Positions 7,315-16,131 are shown, counted from the first letter of the stretch. The stretch: DNA of 20,516 bases from Eubacterium sp. UBA3279 (GCA_002361775.1 DETV01000022.1:1995-22510), one strand, 5' to 3'. Program-made: numbers and translations. The notes: generated from the sequence alone by a model not told the origin.

Positions 7315-8109
7315 ATGAAAGTAGGGTTTATTGGATGTGGGAATATGGCTTCAGCCATGATCGGTGGTATTATCAGAAATCAGGTAGTAACTGCGCAGGA
7401 TATTCTGGCGTCGGCAAAATCGGAAGCCAGCAGAGAAAAGGCGGCGAAGAATCTGGGAATTCGTCTCACCGCTTCTAACAAAGAAGTCGCATCTTTTGCA
7501 GATGTGCTGATTCTGGCAATCAAACCTTTTTATTATCAGGAAGTAATTGCCCAGATCCGGGATGATGTAAAAGAGGATACGGTGATCGTGTCGATTACGC
7601 CGGGGAAGACTCTGGAGTGGCTGGAAGAACAGTTTGGAAGGCGGATGAAAATTGTGCGGACCATGCCGAATACTCCGGCGCTGGTGGGAGAAGGAATCAG
7701 TTGTATCTGTCCGGGACCGGGGGCAACCCAGGAGGATACAGATAAAGTGTGTGAAATTTTCTCAGGATTTGGGAAAACAGAGATTGTTACAGAACCAATG
7801 ATTGATGTGTTTGTGGGCGTAAGCGGAAGTTCCCCGGCCTATGTATTTATGTTTATTGAAGCTTTGGCAGATGCAGGTGTTTCAGAAGGAATGCCGAGAG
7901 CGCAGGCGTATCGATTTGCCGCACAGGCAGTTTTGGGAAGCGCTAAAATGGTACTGGAAACAGGAAAACATCCGGGAGAATTGAAAGATATGGTATGTTC
8001 TCCAAAAGGAACTACCATAGAAGCGGTAAGGATACTGGAGGAAAAGGGATTAAGAAGCGCAGTGTTTGAAGCGGCAAAAGCCTGCATCATCAAAGCAAGA
8101 GAGGTCTAA
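7315..8109 (+). CDS. proC: Pyrroline-5-carboxylate reductase
   Basis: Last step of proline synthesis: NAD(P)H-dependent reduction of pyrroline-5-carboxylate in the cytoplasm. The 264 residues begin with a Rossmann motif (MKVGFIGCGNMA). They include the VRTMPNTPALVGEG segment, VSGSSPAYVFMFIEALADAG, and a C-terminal signature reading SPKGTTIEAVRILEEKG; most homologues have glycine where this has lysine. The ATG at 7315 matches the usual family start and has GGGAGA 7 bases upstream. An in-frame ATG at 7300 would add five residues (MGETV). The DJ-1 gene follows after 14 bases, probably in the same transcript. Confidence 0.93.
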   Translation: MKVGFIGCGNMASAMIGGIIRNQVVTAQDILASAKSEASREKAAKNLGIRLTASNKEVASFADVLILAIKPFYYQEVIAQIRDDVKEDTVIVSITPGKTLEWLEEQFGRRMKIVRTMPNTPALVGEGISCICPGPGATQEDTDKVCEIFSGFGKTEIVTEPMIDVFVGVSGSSPAYVFMFIEALADAGVSEGMPRAQAYRFAAQAVLGSAKMVLETGKHPGELKDMVCSPKGTTIEAVRILEEKGLRSAVFEAAKACIIKAREV

Positions 8110-8123
8110 GAAAGGGAAGGTAT

Positions 8124-8678
8124 ATGAGTAAAGTATATATTTTTTTAGCAGATGGTTTTGAAGAGGTGGAAGGACTTACAGTAGTGGATCTTCTGAGAAG
8201 AGCCCAGGAAGAAGTAGTTACTGTTTCGGTAATGGGGAGAAAGAATATCACAGGTTCTCATAAAATTCAGGTACAGGCAGATGCGCTGTTTGAAGAGACG
8301 GATTTTTCAGATGGAAAATTGCTGGTGCTTCCGGGAGGAATGCCGGGTACTCTGCACCTGAAAGAACATGAAGGTCTTACAGAACTTCTGAAAAAATGGA
8401 ATGAAGATAATAAAATGATGGCGGCAATTTGTGCAGCGCCCACAGTATTTGGCGGTCTGGGATTTCTTCAGGGAAAAACCGCAGTATGTTATTCCGGTAT
8501 GGAAGAAGGACTTACAGGCGCAGTGACAGGAGCAGGTCCGGTGGCTGTTGACGGGAATATTACCACCAGTAGGGGCGTGGGAACGGCAATAGACTTTTCT
8601 TTATCTCTGATTGAACAGCTTCAGGACAAAGAAAAGGCAGAAGAAATTAAAAAATCCATTATTTACAGGCTTTTCTGA
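8124..8678 (+). CDS. DJ-1/PfpI family protein (YajL/ThiJ-like)
   Basis: Small cytoplasmic protein of the DJ-1/PfpI superfamily, 184 residues, the usual length. It has the nucleophile elbow AICAAP with the cysteine at 103, the conserved acidic residue in FEEVEG (E16), and the LPGGMPG loop. Relatives act as oxidative-stress chaperones or have weak glyoxalase/deglycase activity; the exact role here is not predictable. GGGAAGG lies just before the start. It follows proC closely, and trigger factor starts 139 bases later behind its own promoter. Confidence 0.88.
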   Translation: MSKVYIFLADGFEEVEGLTVVDLLRRAQEEVVTVSVMGRKNITGSHKIQVQADALFEETDFSDGKLLVLPGGMPGTLHLKEHEGLTELLKKWNEDNKMMAAICAAPTVFGGLGFLQGKTAVCYSGMEEGLTGAVTGAGPVAVDGNITTSRGVGTAIDFSLSLIEQLQDKEKAEEIKKSIIYRLF

Positions 8679-8708
8679 GAAAAAATACTGGCGTTTTTGT
8701 AATGCTTG

Positions 8709-8717
8709 TGTTATACT
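8709..8717 (+). promoter_or_regulatory. Extended -10 promoter of tig
   Basis: TGTTATACT is an extended -10 (TGn plus TATACT) with no convincing -35, 100 bases before the tig start. Downstream in the leader, the perfect palindrome TATTTTCCGGAAAATA (8785-8800) directly abuts the ribosome binding site AGGAGG (8802-8807). Confidence 0.5.
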
Positions 8718-8817
8718 CCTTAAATGTATGAGTATGGAAGAGTGTAATCACCTATACATGAATAAGAAAAAAGCGATACGGAAATATTTTCCGGAAAATA
8801 AAGGAGGAACTACAGCA

Positions 8818-10119
8818 ATGAGCGTATCAGTAGAAAAGCTGGAGAAGAACATGGCGAAACTTACAATCGAAGTTTCCGCAGAAGATTTGGAAAAAGCAAT
8901 TCAGGGTGCATACCTGAAACAGAAAAACAGAATTAACATCCCGGGATTCCGTAAAGGAAAAGCTCCGAGAGCTATGATTGAAAAAATGTACGGAGCAGGT
9001 ATCTTTTATGAAGATGCAGCAAATGCGCTGATTCCGGAAGCATATTCCAAGGCTGTTGATGAGTGTGAAGAAACAATCGTTTCCCAGCCGGTTATCGATG
9101 TGGTTCAGTTGGAAAAAGGTAAACCATTCATTTTCACAGCAGAGGTTGCTCTGAAACCAGGTGTTACTTTAGGAGAGTACAAAGGAGTAGAAGTTCCAAA
9201 GAGTGATCTGGAAGTAACAGAAGAAGAAATTGCCGGCGAACTGAAAAGAGAGCAGGAAAATAACTCCAGAGTTATCGATGTAGATGACAGAGCAGTTGTT
9301 GACGGTGACAAAGTAACTCTTGATTTTGAAGGTTTTGTTGACGGAGAAGCATTTGAGGGCGGAAAAGGAACAGATTATCCTCTGACTATCGGTTCCGGAG
9401 CATTTATTCCAGGATTCGAAGAGCAGTTGGTTGGCGCAGAAATCGGAAAAGAGATGGAAGTAAATGTTACTTTCCCGGAAGAGTATCAGGCAAAAGAACT
9501 GGCTGGAAAACCAGCAGTATTTAAATGCACTGTAAAGAAAATTGAGATGAAAGAACTGCCGGAACTGGATGACGAATTCGCAAAAGACGTTTCCGAATTT
9601 GACACTCTGGAAGAGTACAAGGCAGATATCAAGAAAAATCTGGAAGAGAAAAAAGCTGATGCAGCAAAACGCGCAAAAGAAGATGCAGCAGTAGCAGCAG
9701 CAGTAGCAAATGCACAGATGGAAATTCCGGATGCTATGCTGGATACTCAGGTAAATCAGATGATTGATGATTTCGCAAGAAGAATTCAGTCTCAGGGTCT
9801 TACTATGGAACAGTATATGCAGTTTACAGGTTCCACACCGGCAGCTTTGCAGGAACAGATGAAACCACAGGCTATGCAGAGAATTCAGAGCAGACTGGTT
9901 CTGGAGAAAATTGCAGAAGCTGAAAATATCCAGATTTCTGATGAAAAACTGGATGAAGAAATTGCTAAAATGGCAGAAATGTATAATATGGAAGTTGAAA
10001 AACTGAAATCTGTGCTGGGAGATGCTGAGAAAGAACAGATGAAAGCAGATATGGCTGTTCAGGAAGCAGTTACTCTTATTGCAGAAGCTGCTAAAGAAGT
10101 AGAAAAAACAGAAGAGTAA
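8818..10119 (+). CDS. tig: Trigger factor (ribosome-bound chaperone, peptidyl-prolyl isomerase)
   Basis: Binds at the ribosome exit tunnel and shields nascent chains. The 433 residues match the family. The N-terminal ribosome-binding domain has the signature FRKGKAP at 44-50. A central FKBP-type domain (about 150-245) includes VTLDFEGFVDGEAFEGG and the IGSGAFIPGFEEQL segment. A long helical C-terminal chaperone domain follows. AGGAGG is 10 bases before the ATG at 8818; the frame is open upstream to 8611, but that stretch has no family resemblance. It heads the cluster tig-clpP-clpX-lon-engB common in Firmicutes. Confidence 0.97.
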   Translation: MSVSVEKLEKNMAKLTIEVSAEDLEKAIQGAYLKQKNRINIPGFRKGKAPRAMIEKMYGAGIFYEDAANALIPEAYSKAVDECEETIVSQPVIDVVQLEKGKPFIFTAEVALKPGVTLGEYKGVEVPKSDLEVTEEEIAGELKREQENNSRVIDVDDRAVVDGDKVTLDFEGFVDGEAFEGGKGTDYPLTIGSGAFIPGFEEQLVGAEIGKEMEVNVTFPEEYQAKELAGKPAVFKCTVKKIEMKELPELDDEFAKDVSEFDTLEEYKADIKKNLEEKKADAAKRAKEDAAVAAAVANAQMEIPDAMLDTQVNQMIDDFARRIQSQGLTMEQYMQFTGSTPAALQEQMKPQAMQRIQSRLVLEKIAEAENIQISDEKLDEEIAKMAEMYNMEVEKLKSVLGDAEKEQMKADMAVQEAVTLIAEAAKEVEKTEE

Positions 10120-10182
10120 TCGCTGTGGCATCCATTGACGTCAGAGAGTTAGGAAAAGTATAGATAGAAGGAAGGCTTAAAT

Positions 10183-10764
10183 ATGAGTTTAGTACCTTAT
10201 GTCATTGAACAGACCAGCAGAGGCGAGAGAAATTATGATATTTATTCCCGTCTTCTGAAAGATCGTATCATTTTTCTGGGAGAAGAAGTAAATGATGTGA
10301 GTGCCAATCTGATTGTGGCACAGTTGTTATTCCTGGAATCTGAAGATCCTGGAAAGGATATCCAGTTGTATATCAACAGTCCGGGAGGATCTGTGACTGC
10401 AGGTATGGCGATTTATGATACCATGCAGTATGTAAAATGTGATGTGTCTACGATTTGTATGGGTCTGGCAGCCAGTATGGGAGCTTTCCTGCTGGCAGGA
10501 GGAACAAAAGGCAAACGTCTCGCCCTGCCGAATGCCGAGATTATGATACATCAGCCATCCGGTGGCGCAAAGGGACAGGCTACAGAGATTCAGATTGTGG
10601 CAGATCAGATTCTGAAGACAAAACACAGACTGAATACAATCCTTGCAGCTAACACCGGTCAGCCGCTGGATAAGATAGCACTGGATACAGAACGCGATAA
10701 CTATATGACTGCAGAAGAAGCAAAAGCATATGGTCTGATTGACAGTGTGATCACTAACAGATAA
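10183..10764 (+). CDS. clpP: ATP-dependent Clp protease proteolytic subunit
   Basis: Serine protease subunit that forms the double-ring degradation chamber with ClpX or ClpC. The 193 residues are typical. The catalytic triad is intact: S98 in GLAASMGAF, H123 in MIHQPSGG and D172 in ERDNYM. The N-terminal SLVPYVIEQTSRGER stretch and the Gly-rich NSPGGSVTAG strand are as expected. GAAGGAAGG precedes the start. It lies 63 bases after tig. No CtsR-type direct repeat (GGTCAAA) or CIRCE element was found upstream. Confidence 0.98.
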   Translation: MSLVPYVIEQTSRGERNYDIYSRLLKDRIIFLGEEVNDVSANLIVAQLLFLESEDPGKDIQLYINSPGGSVTAGMAIYDTMQYVKCDVSTICMGLAASMGAFLLAGGTKGKRLALPNAEIMIHQPSGGAKGQATEIQIVADQILKTKHRLNTILAANTGQPLDKIALDTERDNYMTAEEAKAYGLIDSVITNR

Positions 10765-10774
10765 CGATAGCAGA

Positions 10775-10808
10775 ATAAGAGGGGGCTGCCTGTGCAGCGC
10801 CCTCTTAT
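10775..10808. terminator. Stable hairpin between clpP and clpX (attenuator or processing site)
   Basis: A 15-bp stem, ATAAGAGGGGGCTGC (10775-10789) and GCAGCGCCCTCTTAT (10794-10808), has one G-G mismatch and a CTGT loop. It starts 10 bases after the clpP stop. The bases after it are AAAATTAAAATAG, not a T run, so it is not a standard intrinsic terminator. It may protect or separate the clpP and clpX messages, or end only part of the transcripts. Confidence 0.6.
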
Positions 10809-10835
10809 AAAATTAAAATAGAAAGGGAAAATAGT

Positions 10836-12125
10836 ATGGCAGTAAAAAATGGAGAGCCAAGAATCCATTGCTCTTTTTGTGGCAAGCCGGAAGAACAGGT
10901 TCGAAAATTGATTGCAGGACCGGATGGAGCATATATTTGTGATGCCTGTGTGGAAATTTGTTCAGAGATTATCAATGAAGAATTTTCAGGAGAATATCCG
11001 GAAGACAACGAAATCAACCTGATGACGCCGAAAGAGATGAAAGAGTTTCTGGACGAGTATGTGGTGGGTCAGGAAGATGCCAAGAAAGTTCTTTCTGTGG
11101 CAGTATATAACCATTACAAGAGAATTCTCAGTGCGGGAACAAGTAAGGTGGAATTACAGAAGAGTAATATTCTGATGCTGGGACCTACCGGTTCAGGGAA
11201 AACATTTCTTGCACAGAATCTGGCCAGAATGCTGAATGTGCCATTTGCAATTGCAGACGCTACCACATTGACAGAAGCAGGTTATGTGGGTGAAGATGTG
11301 GAAAATATTCTGCTGAAGATCATTCAGGCGGCAGATTATGATATCGAGCGGGCACAGCATGGAATTATTTATATAGACGAGATTGATAAGATTACGAGAA
11401 AATCTGAAAATGCTTCGATTACCCGTGATGTATCCGGTGAAGGCGTGCAGCAGGCGCTTTTGAAGATTCTGGAGGGAACTGTGGCGTCTGTACCGCCCCA
11501 GGGGGGAAGAAAGCATCCCCATCAGGAATTTTTGCAGATTGATACGACAGATATTTTGTTTATCTGCGGAGGAGCTTTTGAAGGACTGGAAAAAATAATT
11601 GAAACCCGTATGGATACCAAGACGATAGGATTTAATGGTTCTCTTGGTATGAAGCATGAGAAAAATGTGGGTGAGATTCTGAAAGAAGTTATGCCTCAGG
11701 ATTTTATAAAATTCGGATTAATTCCGGAGTTCATCGGACGTGTACCGGTAGTGGTATCTCTGGATGCTCTCGATGAAAATGCGCTGGTTCGTATTTTGAG
11801 AGAACCTAAGAATTCACTGGTAAAACAGTATCAGGCTCTGATGAATATGGATGGAGTGGAACTGGAATTTGATGAGGAAGCGCTTCAGGAAGTGGCAAAA
11901 GTGGCCATGGAAAGAAAAACAGGAGCGAGAGGTCTTCGTTCTGTTATTGAGAAAACCATGAATGATGTGATGTATGAATCACCATCAGATAATACGATTC
12001 AAAAATGTATTATTACAAAAGAGGCGGTAAAAGGGGTAAAAGGCCCGAAACTGATTCACGGAGAAGTGAAGGTATCTAAAAGAAGAGCATCAGCGAAAAG
12101 AGCAGGAAGACCGGAAACCGCCTGA
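10836..12125 (+). CDS. clpX: ClpXP ATP-dependent unfoldase subunit
   Basis: Hexameric AAA+ unfoldase that feeds substrates to ClpP. Of its 429 residues, the N-terminal zinc-binding domain has C12, C15, C35 and C38. Walker A is GPTGSGKT at 116-123, the pore loop GYVG at 149-152, and Walker B IIYIDEIDK near 177-185. A second pore loop reads RKHPHQEF. The IGF tripeptide (in TKTIGFNG), which docks in the ClpP pockets, is intact, so it should work with the adjacent ClpP. The C-terminus ends in a basic tail (KRRASAKRAGRP). AAAGGG precedes the ATG. Lon follows after 14 bases. Confidence 0.98.
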   Translation: MAVKNGEPRIHCSFCGKPEEQVRKLIAGPDGAYICDACVEICSEIINEEFSGEYPEDNEINLMTPKEMKEFLDEYVVGQEDAKKVLSVAVYNHYKRILSAGTSKVELQKSNILMLGPTGSGKTFLAQNLARMLNVPFAIADATTLTEAGYVGEDVENILLKIIQAADYDIERAQHGIIYIDEIDKITRKSENASITRDVSGEGVQQALLKILEGTVASVPPQGGRKHPHQEFLQIDTTDILFICGGAFEGLEKIIETRMDTKTIGFNGSLGMKHEKNVGEILKEVMPQDFIKFGLIPEFIGRVPVVVSLDALDENALVRILREPKNSLVKQYQALMNMDGVELEFDEEALQEVAKVAMERKTGARGLRSVIEKTMNDVMYESPSDNTIQKCIITKEAVKGVKGPKLIHGEVKVSKRRASAKRAGRPETA

Positions 12126-12139
12126 TGTGGAGGATATAG

Positions 12140-14455
12140 ATGAACAATTTGATAAAAGTAATGCCGGCGATTGCATTGCGGGGAACTACTATTCTTCCGG
12201 ATATGATCGTCCACTTTGATATCAGCCGTCCCAAGTCTGTCAAAGCTGTGGAAGAAGCTATGACACAGGATCAGAAAATTTTTCTGATCACCCAGAAAGA
12301 TCCTCAGGTGGAAAATCCGGGGATCAATGATTTATATAAAGTGGGAACCATTGCACTGGTAAAACAGGTGGTGAAACTTCCGAAAGATATACTGCGGGTG
12401 CTGGTAGAAGGTGTGGAACGGGCAGAACTGGTGGGACTGGAAGAAGAACTTCCTTATCTGGAGGCAGAGATTGCAGGGTTTGAGGAAGAGGAAGAAGAAC
12501 TGCCTGAAAATGTAAAAGAAGCCATGTTACGCAGTATGAAAGAGATTTTTCTTGCTTATTGCAAGGAAAATTCAAAAATCAGTAAAGAACTGGCAGGGCA
12601 GATCCTGGATATTGATGATGTGGAACGGCTGGTAGATCAGATATGCATCAATATTTCCCTGAATTATGAACAAAGACAGCAGCTTTTGGAGGCAGTTTCT
12701 CTCAACGAGCGGTATGAACTTCTGGGAGTTATCATGAGTAATGAAATAGAAGTTATGCAGCTTCGTATGGAAATCCAGTCTAAGGTAAAAGAACGGATTG
12801 ACAAAAATCAGAGAGAATATATTCTGAGAGAGCAGTTGAAATTGATCAGGGAAGAATTGGGTGAAGATGATACAGTATCAGATGCGGACCATTTCCGGCA
12901 GCAGGCAGAGAGTTTGAAAGCTCCCAAAGAAATCAAAGAAAAGATTCTGAAAGAGATCAAACGGTTTAAAAGCCTGGGATTTAATAATTCAGAAAGCAGT
13001 GTTTCCCGGGGTTATATAGAAACATTACTGAAGTTGCCCTGGGATAAAGTATCCCGGGATAATAATAATCTTAATAATGCCAAAAAGGTATTGGAAGAAG
13101 ATCATTATGGTCTGGAAAAGGTAAAAGAAAGAGTACTGGAATATCTGGCAGTGCGTACCCTGACGAAAAAAGGAAGCAGTCCGATCCTTTGTCTGGTGGG
13201 ACCTCCGGGAACGGGAAAAACATCCATTGCCCGTTCTGTGGCAAAAGCTTTGAATAAAAAATATGTTCGGATTTGTCTGGGAGGCGTCCGGGATGAAGCG
13301 GAGATTCGTGGTCATAGGAGAACTTATGTGGGAGCTATGCCGGGAAGAATTGCATCCGGGATGATTCAGGCGGGAGTGAAGAATCCGCTTATGCTGTTGG
13401 ATGAAATTGACAAGGTGAGCAGTGACTACAAGGGAGATACTTCTTCTGCCCTTCTGGAAGTGTTGGATTCTGAGCAGAATAATAAATTTACAGATCATTA
13501 TGTAGAGCTTCCTGTTGATCTTTCGGAGGTATTATTTATCGCCACTGCAAATGATCCTCAGGCAATTCCCCGTCCTTTGATGGACCGTATGGAAGTGATT
13601 GAAATATCCAGTTATACGGAAAATGAAAAAGAACATATTGCCAGAGAACATTTGATTCCCAAACAGATAAAAATGAATGGTCTGAAAGAAAAACAGCTTA
13701 CTGTTACAGACGAAGCGGTGAGAGGAATTATTTCCGGTTATACCAGAGAAGCTGGAGTGCGTAATCTGGAGAGAAGATTTGGAGAAATCTGCCGGAAAGC
13801 GGCAAGGATGATTTTGCAGGAACAGCAGGAAACTGTGGAAGTAAATAAAGAAAATCTGGAAGATTTTCTGGGAAAATCCAGATACAGTTACAGAAAAGTA
13901 AATGAACAAGACGAAGTAGGGATTGTTCGCGGGCTGGCGTGGACCAGTGTGGGCGGAGATACTCTGCAGATTGAAGTAAACAGAATGCCTGGAAAAGGGG
14001 AATTTCTTCTTACCGGACAATTGGGAGATGTGATGAAAGAATCTGCCCAGGCGGGAATCAGTTATATTCGTTCTGTGGCAGAAGCTTATGGAATTGATCC
14101 CGAATTTTTCAAGACAAATGATCTTCATATCCATATTCCGGAGGGAGCGGTTCCCAAGGATGGTCCTTCTGCGGGAATTACTATGGCGACAGCTATGTTG
14201 TCGGCGATTACAGGAAAACCGGTAAAAGCAAATCTGGCCATGACGGGAGAAATCACTCTGCGAGGACGGGTTTTGCCTATCGGAGGACTGAAGGAAAAAC
14301 TTCTGGCGGCAAAAACAGCAGGAATAACCAATGTGCTGGTACCCGGACAAAATCAGCCGGATGTGGAAGAAATTGATGAAGAGATTAAAGAAGGTTTACG
14401 AATTGTCTATGTGGAGAAGATGGAAGATGTATTGAAGGAAGCCCTGACAAAATAA
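12140..14455 (+). CDS. lon: ATP-dependent Lon protease
   Basis: Self-contained AAA+ protease for damaged and regulatory proteins. At 771 residues it has all three parts: the N-terminal LON substrate-binding domain and coiled coil (to about 300), the AAA+ module with Walker A GPPGTGKTS at 354-362 and Walker B LLDEIDKV, and the C-terminal serine-lysine protease domain with S677 in DGPSAG and K720 in GGLKEK. GGAGG lies 8 bases before the ATG. Its closeness to clpX and engB indicates cotranscription. Confidence 0.98.
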   Translation: MNNLIKVMPAIALRGTTILPDMIVHFDISRPKSVKAVEEAMTQDQKIFLITQKDPQVENPGINDLYKVGTIALVKQVVKLPKDILRVLVEGVERAELVGLEEELPYLEAEIAGFEEEEEELPENVKEAMLRSMKEIFLAYCKENSKISKELAGQILDIDDVERLVDQICINISLNYEQRQQLLEAVSLNERYELLGVIMSNEIEVMQLRMEIQSKVKERIDKNQREYILREQLKLIREELGEDDTVSDADHFRQQAESLKAPKEIKEKILKEIKRFKSLGFNNSESSVSRGYIETLLKLPWDKVSRDNNNLNNAKKVLEEDHYGLEKVKERVLEYLAVRTLTKKGSSPILCLVGPPGTGKTSIARSVAKALNKKYVRICLGGVRDEAEIRGHRRTYVGAMPGRIASGMIQAGVKNPLMLLDEIDKVSSDYKGDTSSALLEVLDSEQNNKFTDHYVELPVDLSEVLFIATANDPQAIPRPLMDRMEVIEISSYTENEKEHIAREHLIPKQIKMNGLKEKQLTVTDEAVRGIISGYTREAGVRNLERRFGEICRKAARMILQEQQETVEVNKENLEDFLGKSRYSYRKVNEQDEVGIVRGLAWTSVGGDTLQIEVNRMPGKGEFLLTGQLGDVMKESAQAGISYIRSVAEAYGIDPEFFKTNDLHIHIPEGAVPKDGPSAGITMATAMLSAITGKPVKANLAMTGEITLRGRVLPIGGLKEKLLAAKTAGITNVLVPGQNQPDVEEIDEEIKEGLRIVYVEKMEDVLKEALTK

Positions 14456-14466
14456 GGAGAAAAGAT

Positions 14467-15075
14467 ATGATCATAAAAAATGTTTCTTTGGATATTGTGT
14501 GTGGGGTTACCAGTACCCTCCCTTCCACCGGACGGCCAGAGGTGGCTTTTGCAGGAAAGTCTAATGTGGGAAAGTCTTCATTGATCAATGCTTTGATGAA
14601 CAGGAAATCCCTGGCTCGTACCAGTGCGGCGCCGGGGAAAACCCAGACTATCAATTTTTATAATGTAAATGAAGCGATTTATCTGGTGGATCTTCCGGGA
14701 TATGGATATGCCCGGGCATCAGAAGAAATTAAGGCAAAATGGGGAAAAATGATTGAAGATTATCTGCATCAGTCAAAGGAAATCCGTTGTGTATTTCTTT
14801 TGATCGATATTCGTCATGAGCCTTCCAGCAATGATAAGATTATGTATCAGTGGATTTTGGATCACGGATATGAGCCTGTGATCATTGCCACCAAGCTGGA
14901 CAAGATTAAAAGAAGTCAGGTACAAAAACAGTTAAAGATTGTACGGCAGGGATTAAATGTTGTTCCGGGAACCCAGATCATACCTTTTTCCGCCCAGACA
15001 AAACAGGGACGAGAGGAAATCTGGGAGCTGATTGATCAGCTTACAGGAATGGCAGAAGAGGAGGAAGAAATCTAA
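14467..15075 (+). CDS. engB: Ribosome biogenesis GTP-binding protein EngB (YsxC/YihA)
   Basis: Circularly ordinary TRAFAC GTPase needed for late 50S subunit assembly. It has 202 residues. G1 is GKSNVGKSS at 30-38, G2 lies around AAPGKTQTINFY, G3 is DLPGYG, G4 is TKLDK and G5 lies in PFSAQTKQG. AAGGAG lies before the start, which is 11 bases after lon. The last codons (EEEEEI) carry the AGGAGG that probably serves the next gene. Confidence 0.96.
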   Translation: MIIKNVSLDIVCGVTSTLPSTGRPEVAFAGKSNVGKSSLINALMNRKSLARTSAAPGKTQTINFYNVNEAIYLVDLPGYGYARASEEIKAKWGKMIEDYLHQSKEIRCVFLLIDIRHEPSSNDKIMYQWILDHGYEPVIIATKLDKIKRSQVQKQLKIVRQGLNVVPGTQIIPFSAQTKQGREEIWELIDQLTGMAEEEEEI

Positions 15076-15076
15076 G

Positions 15077-16051
15077 ATGGAACAAGGGGGAAAGAAAAGC
15101 ACATCTTCTGTTTTTACCAATAATCTGGTGGTGTGCGGTCTGGCATTAATCTGTACTTTTTTGTGGGGAAGCGCTTTTCCCAGTATTAAAGTGGGTTATC
15201 AATTGTTTAATATAGGAAGCAGTGATGTAGCAAGTCAGATGTTATTTGCCGGATATCGGTTTACCCTGGCGGGAATTTTGACGCTGGGAATTGGATGGAT
15301 CGGAACGGGGAAATTTCCCTTGCCAAAACCGCAAATCAGAAAAAATATTCTGATTTTAGGATTATTTCAGACGGTGCTGCAGTATTTCTTCTTTTATGTG
15401 GGATTGTCTCATACGGAAGGAAGCAAAGGTTCTATTATTACCGCTTCCAATTATTTTATAGCCATTGTTCTGGCACATTTTGTATTTTCAAAAAAACGCG
15501 GTTATTCCGGTGAGGATCAGATGACCTGGAGAAAAGCAGGGGGATGCCTGTTGGGACTGGCAGGAATTGTTCTGGTTAACCTTACGCCAGGGGGAATGGG
15601 AAGTAAATTTGCATTAAATGGCGAAGGATTTATGGTGATCAGTTGTTTTGCGGCGGCAATAGCGGCAGTTTATTTGAAAACTTTTACAGCGCAGGATAAT
15701 CCGTTCACGATTACAGGATGGCAATTTTTATTCGGAGGTATTATTCTTGCGGCAACCGGTATGGTAATGGGAGGCCATGTGAGCGGATTTACAGTAAAGA
15801 GCAGTTTACTGTTAGTTTATATGGCGGTGATTTCCAGTGTGGCGTTTTCTCTGTGGGCATTATTGTTAAAACATAATCCGGTGGGGAAGGTGTCTATCTA
15901 TGGATTTACCAATCCCATGTTCGGTGTGTTTTTGTCAGGACTGATATTGGGAGAACATGCTTTTACAATGAAGAATATGATAGCTCTGGTGTGTGTGTGT
16001 CTGGGCATCATGGTGGTAAATCTTCAGGTAAAGGGAAAAAATGCACAATAA
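15077..16051 (+). CDS. EamA-family (DMT superfamily) transporter
   Basis: Predicted inner-membrane metabolite or drug exporter, 324 residues, with about ten hydrophobic helices in two EamA repeats. The first begins with the typical FLWGSAFPSIKVGY, and the second ends at FGVFLSGLILGEHAF and a final helix. The ATG at 15077 is two bases after the engB stop. AGGAGG (15059-15064) inside engB is 12 bases upstream, rather far but the best available. An in-frame TTG at 15032 lacks support. Substrate unknown. It separates engB from the ECF genes; the following 80-bp gap has no convincing promoter. Confidence 0.88.
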   Translation: MEQGGKKSTSSVFTNNLVVCGLALICTFLWGSAFPSIKVGYQLFNIGSSDVASQMLFAGYRFTLAGILTLGIGWIGTGKFPLPKPQIRKNILILGLFQTVLQYFFFYVGLSHTEGSKGSIITASNYFIAIVLAHFVFSKKRGYSGEDQMTWRKAGGCLLGLAGIVLVNLTPGGMGSKFALNGEGFMVISCFAAAIAAVYLKTFTAQDNPFTITGWQFLFGGIILAATGMVMGGHVSGFTVKSSLLLVYMAVISSVAFSLWALLLKHNPVGKVSIYGFTNPMFGVFLSGLILGEHAFTMKNMIALVCVCLGIMVVNLQVKGKNAQ

Positions 16052-16131
16052 TGTGGAAAGACATCCAATGAAATAAAAATGCTCCACAGGGAACTTATAA
16101 AATATTGTAGAGAAAAATGAAAGGGGAACCA

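Noticed and set aside
8611..8817. Upstream in-frame extension of trigger factor
   Set aside because: The added residues do not resemble the family and overlap the DJ-1 gene. The promoter and AGGAGG support the ATG at 8818.
9169..10131. Long open frame on the minus strand opposite tig (320 codons)
   Set aside because: It is the shadow of tig: cysteine/phenylalanine/serine-rich with no family resemblance. The tig frame is fully supported.
10135..10164. Promoter-like TTGACG-18-TATAGA between tig and clpP
   Set aside because: Transcription would begin within the clpP ribosome binding site, so it is unlikely to make a translatable message. clpP is more simply read from the tig promoter.
13532..14350. 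Long open frame on the minus strand opposite lon
   Set aside because: Low-complexity shadow of the lon protease domain. No ribosome binding site was looked for in detail, and lon is certain.
16052..16088. Inverted repeat TGTGGA / TCCACA after the DMT transporter gene
   Set aside because: Only 6 bp with a 25-base AT-rich loop and no T tract; too weak to call a terminator or operator.
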